Origin: Scytalidium lignicola
Lineage: Eukaryota > Ascomycota > Leotiomycetes
DNA length: 17,196 nucleotides
Reading direction: 5' to 3'
Assembly: GCA_002812745.2 (NCBI GenBank)
Contig: NCSJ02000561.1
Location: 1 to 17,196, forward strand
Shown: piece after piece, positions 17,008 to 17,196 of the stretch
Position numbering within the stretch: the first letter of the stretch is position 1
Layout of the letters: each line of letters opens with the position of its first letter
Notes under the pieces: generated by a model
Told to the model about the DNA's origin: nothing
Databases searched by the model: none
What the model saw: the letters and a program-made list of their open reading frames with translations, nothing else
Translations under genes and position numbers: made by a program

Positions 17008-17196
17008 GAGTAGACCTTTTGTGTTCAACTTAAATACATTACTAGATCTTACCTTTAACTTAGTTGCTTACTTGTGTGTTATATGTTTTTGTTATCCTTG
17101 AACATTTACCTTACCCTTGGCTATTCAATAACCTGGATAATGTAGTTTTATAACATTTTGAACATTGCTTATCTTGATAAATCAGGATTTAGAAAC
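17008..17196. other. AT-rich tail of the window
   Basis: No gene. Base composition is markedly AT-rich, as is the last third of the BTB fragment. Confidence 0.6.

Overview
The window looks like nuclear DNA of a filamentous ascomycete (Pezizomycotina). The genes have short GT-AG introns of 50-74 nt with CTNAC/CTAAT-like branch sites, pyrimidine-rich leaders and wide spacing. The recognisable families (PC4/Sub1 coactivator, Mdm1/SNX-type PXA-PX-Nexin_C protein, HET C-terminus, Rds1/ferritin-like C-terminus, fungal BTB/POZ) fit this. I cannot place it below that rank. Single N bases occur at 576, 1782, 4166, 7065, 7077, 9957, 14877 and 15442, mostly next to homopolymers or inverted repeats.

Layout. 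Positions 1-4410 hold no gene I can support, but carry several perfect or near-perfect inverted repeats and simple repeats. Positions 4411-5431 encode an unrecognised 233-aa single-pass membrane protein; its intron contains a six-copy 13-bp minisatellite. Positions 5993-6985 hold the most striking element: 14 short stem-loop units sharing a nearly invariant 14-nt loop core, GCTCCCTAGAAGGC, while the flanking arms differ between units yet remain self-complementary. Positions 7064-7175 look like a small MITE. A PXA/PX/Nexin_C membrane-tether protein lies at 7545-10775 on the minus strand. It shares a 684-bp divergent promoter with a three-exon PC4/Sub1 homologue at 11460-12085 on the plus strand. 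Positions 12086-14848 appear non-coding, and 14849-14990 is another MITE-like inverted repeat.

The right end (15117-17007) is a patch of gene fragments. The C-terminal end of a HET protein (minus strand) meets, head to head, the C-terminal end of an Rds1/ferritin-like protein (plus strand). A BTB/POZ fragment with one intact intron but no visible start follows. This looks like a rearranged accessory region next to conserved housekeeping genes.

The main candidate for something undescribed is the 14-hairpin array. Base-pair covariation, and pairs that are G-U on one strand but A-C on the other, suggest selection on a plus-strand RNA. It lies between two convergent genes and may be a downstream extension of the 4411 gene or an independent non-coding RNA.
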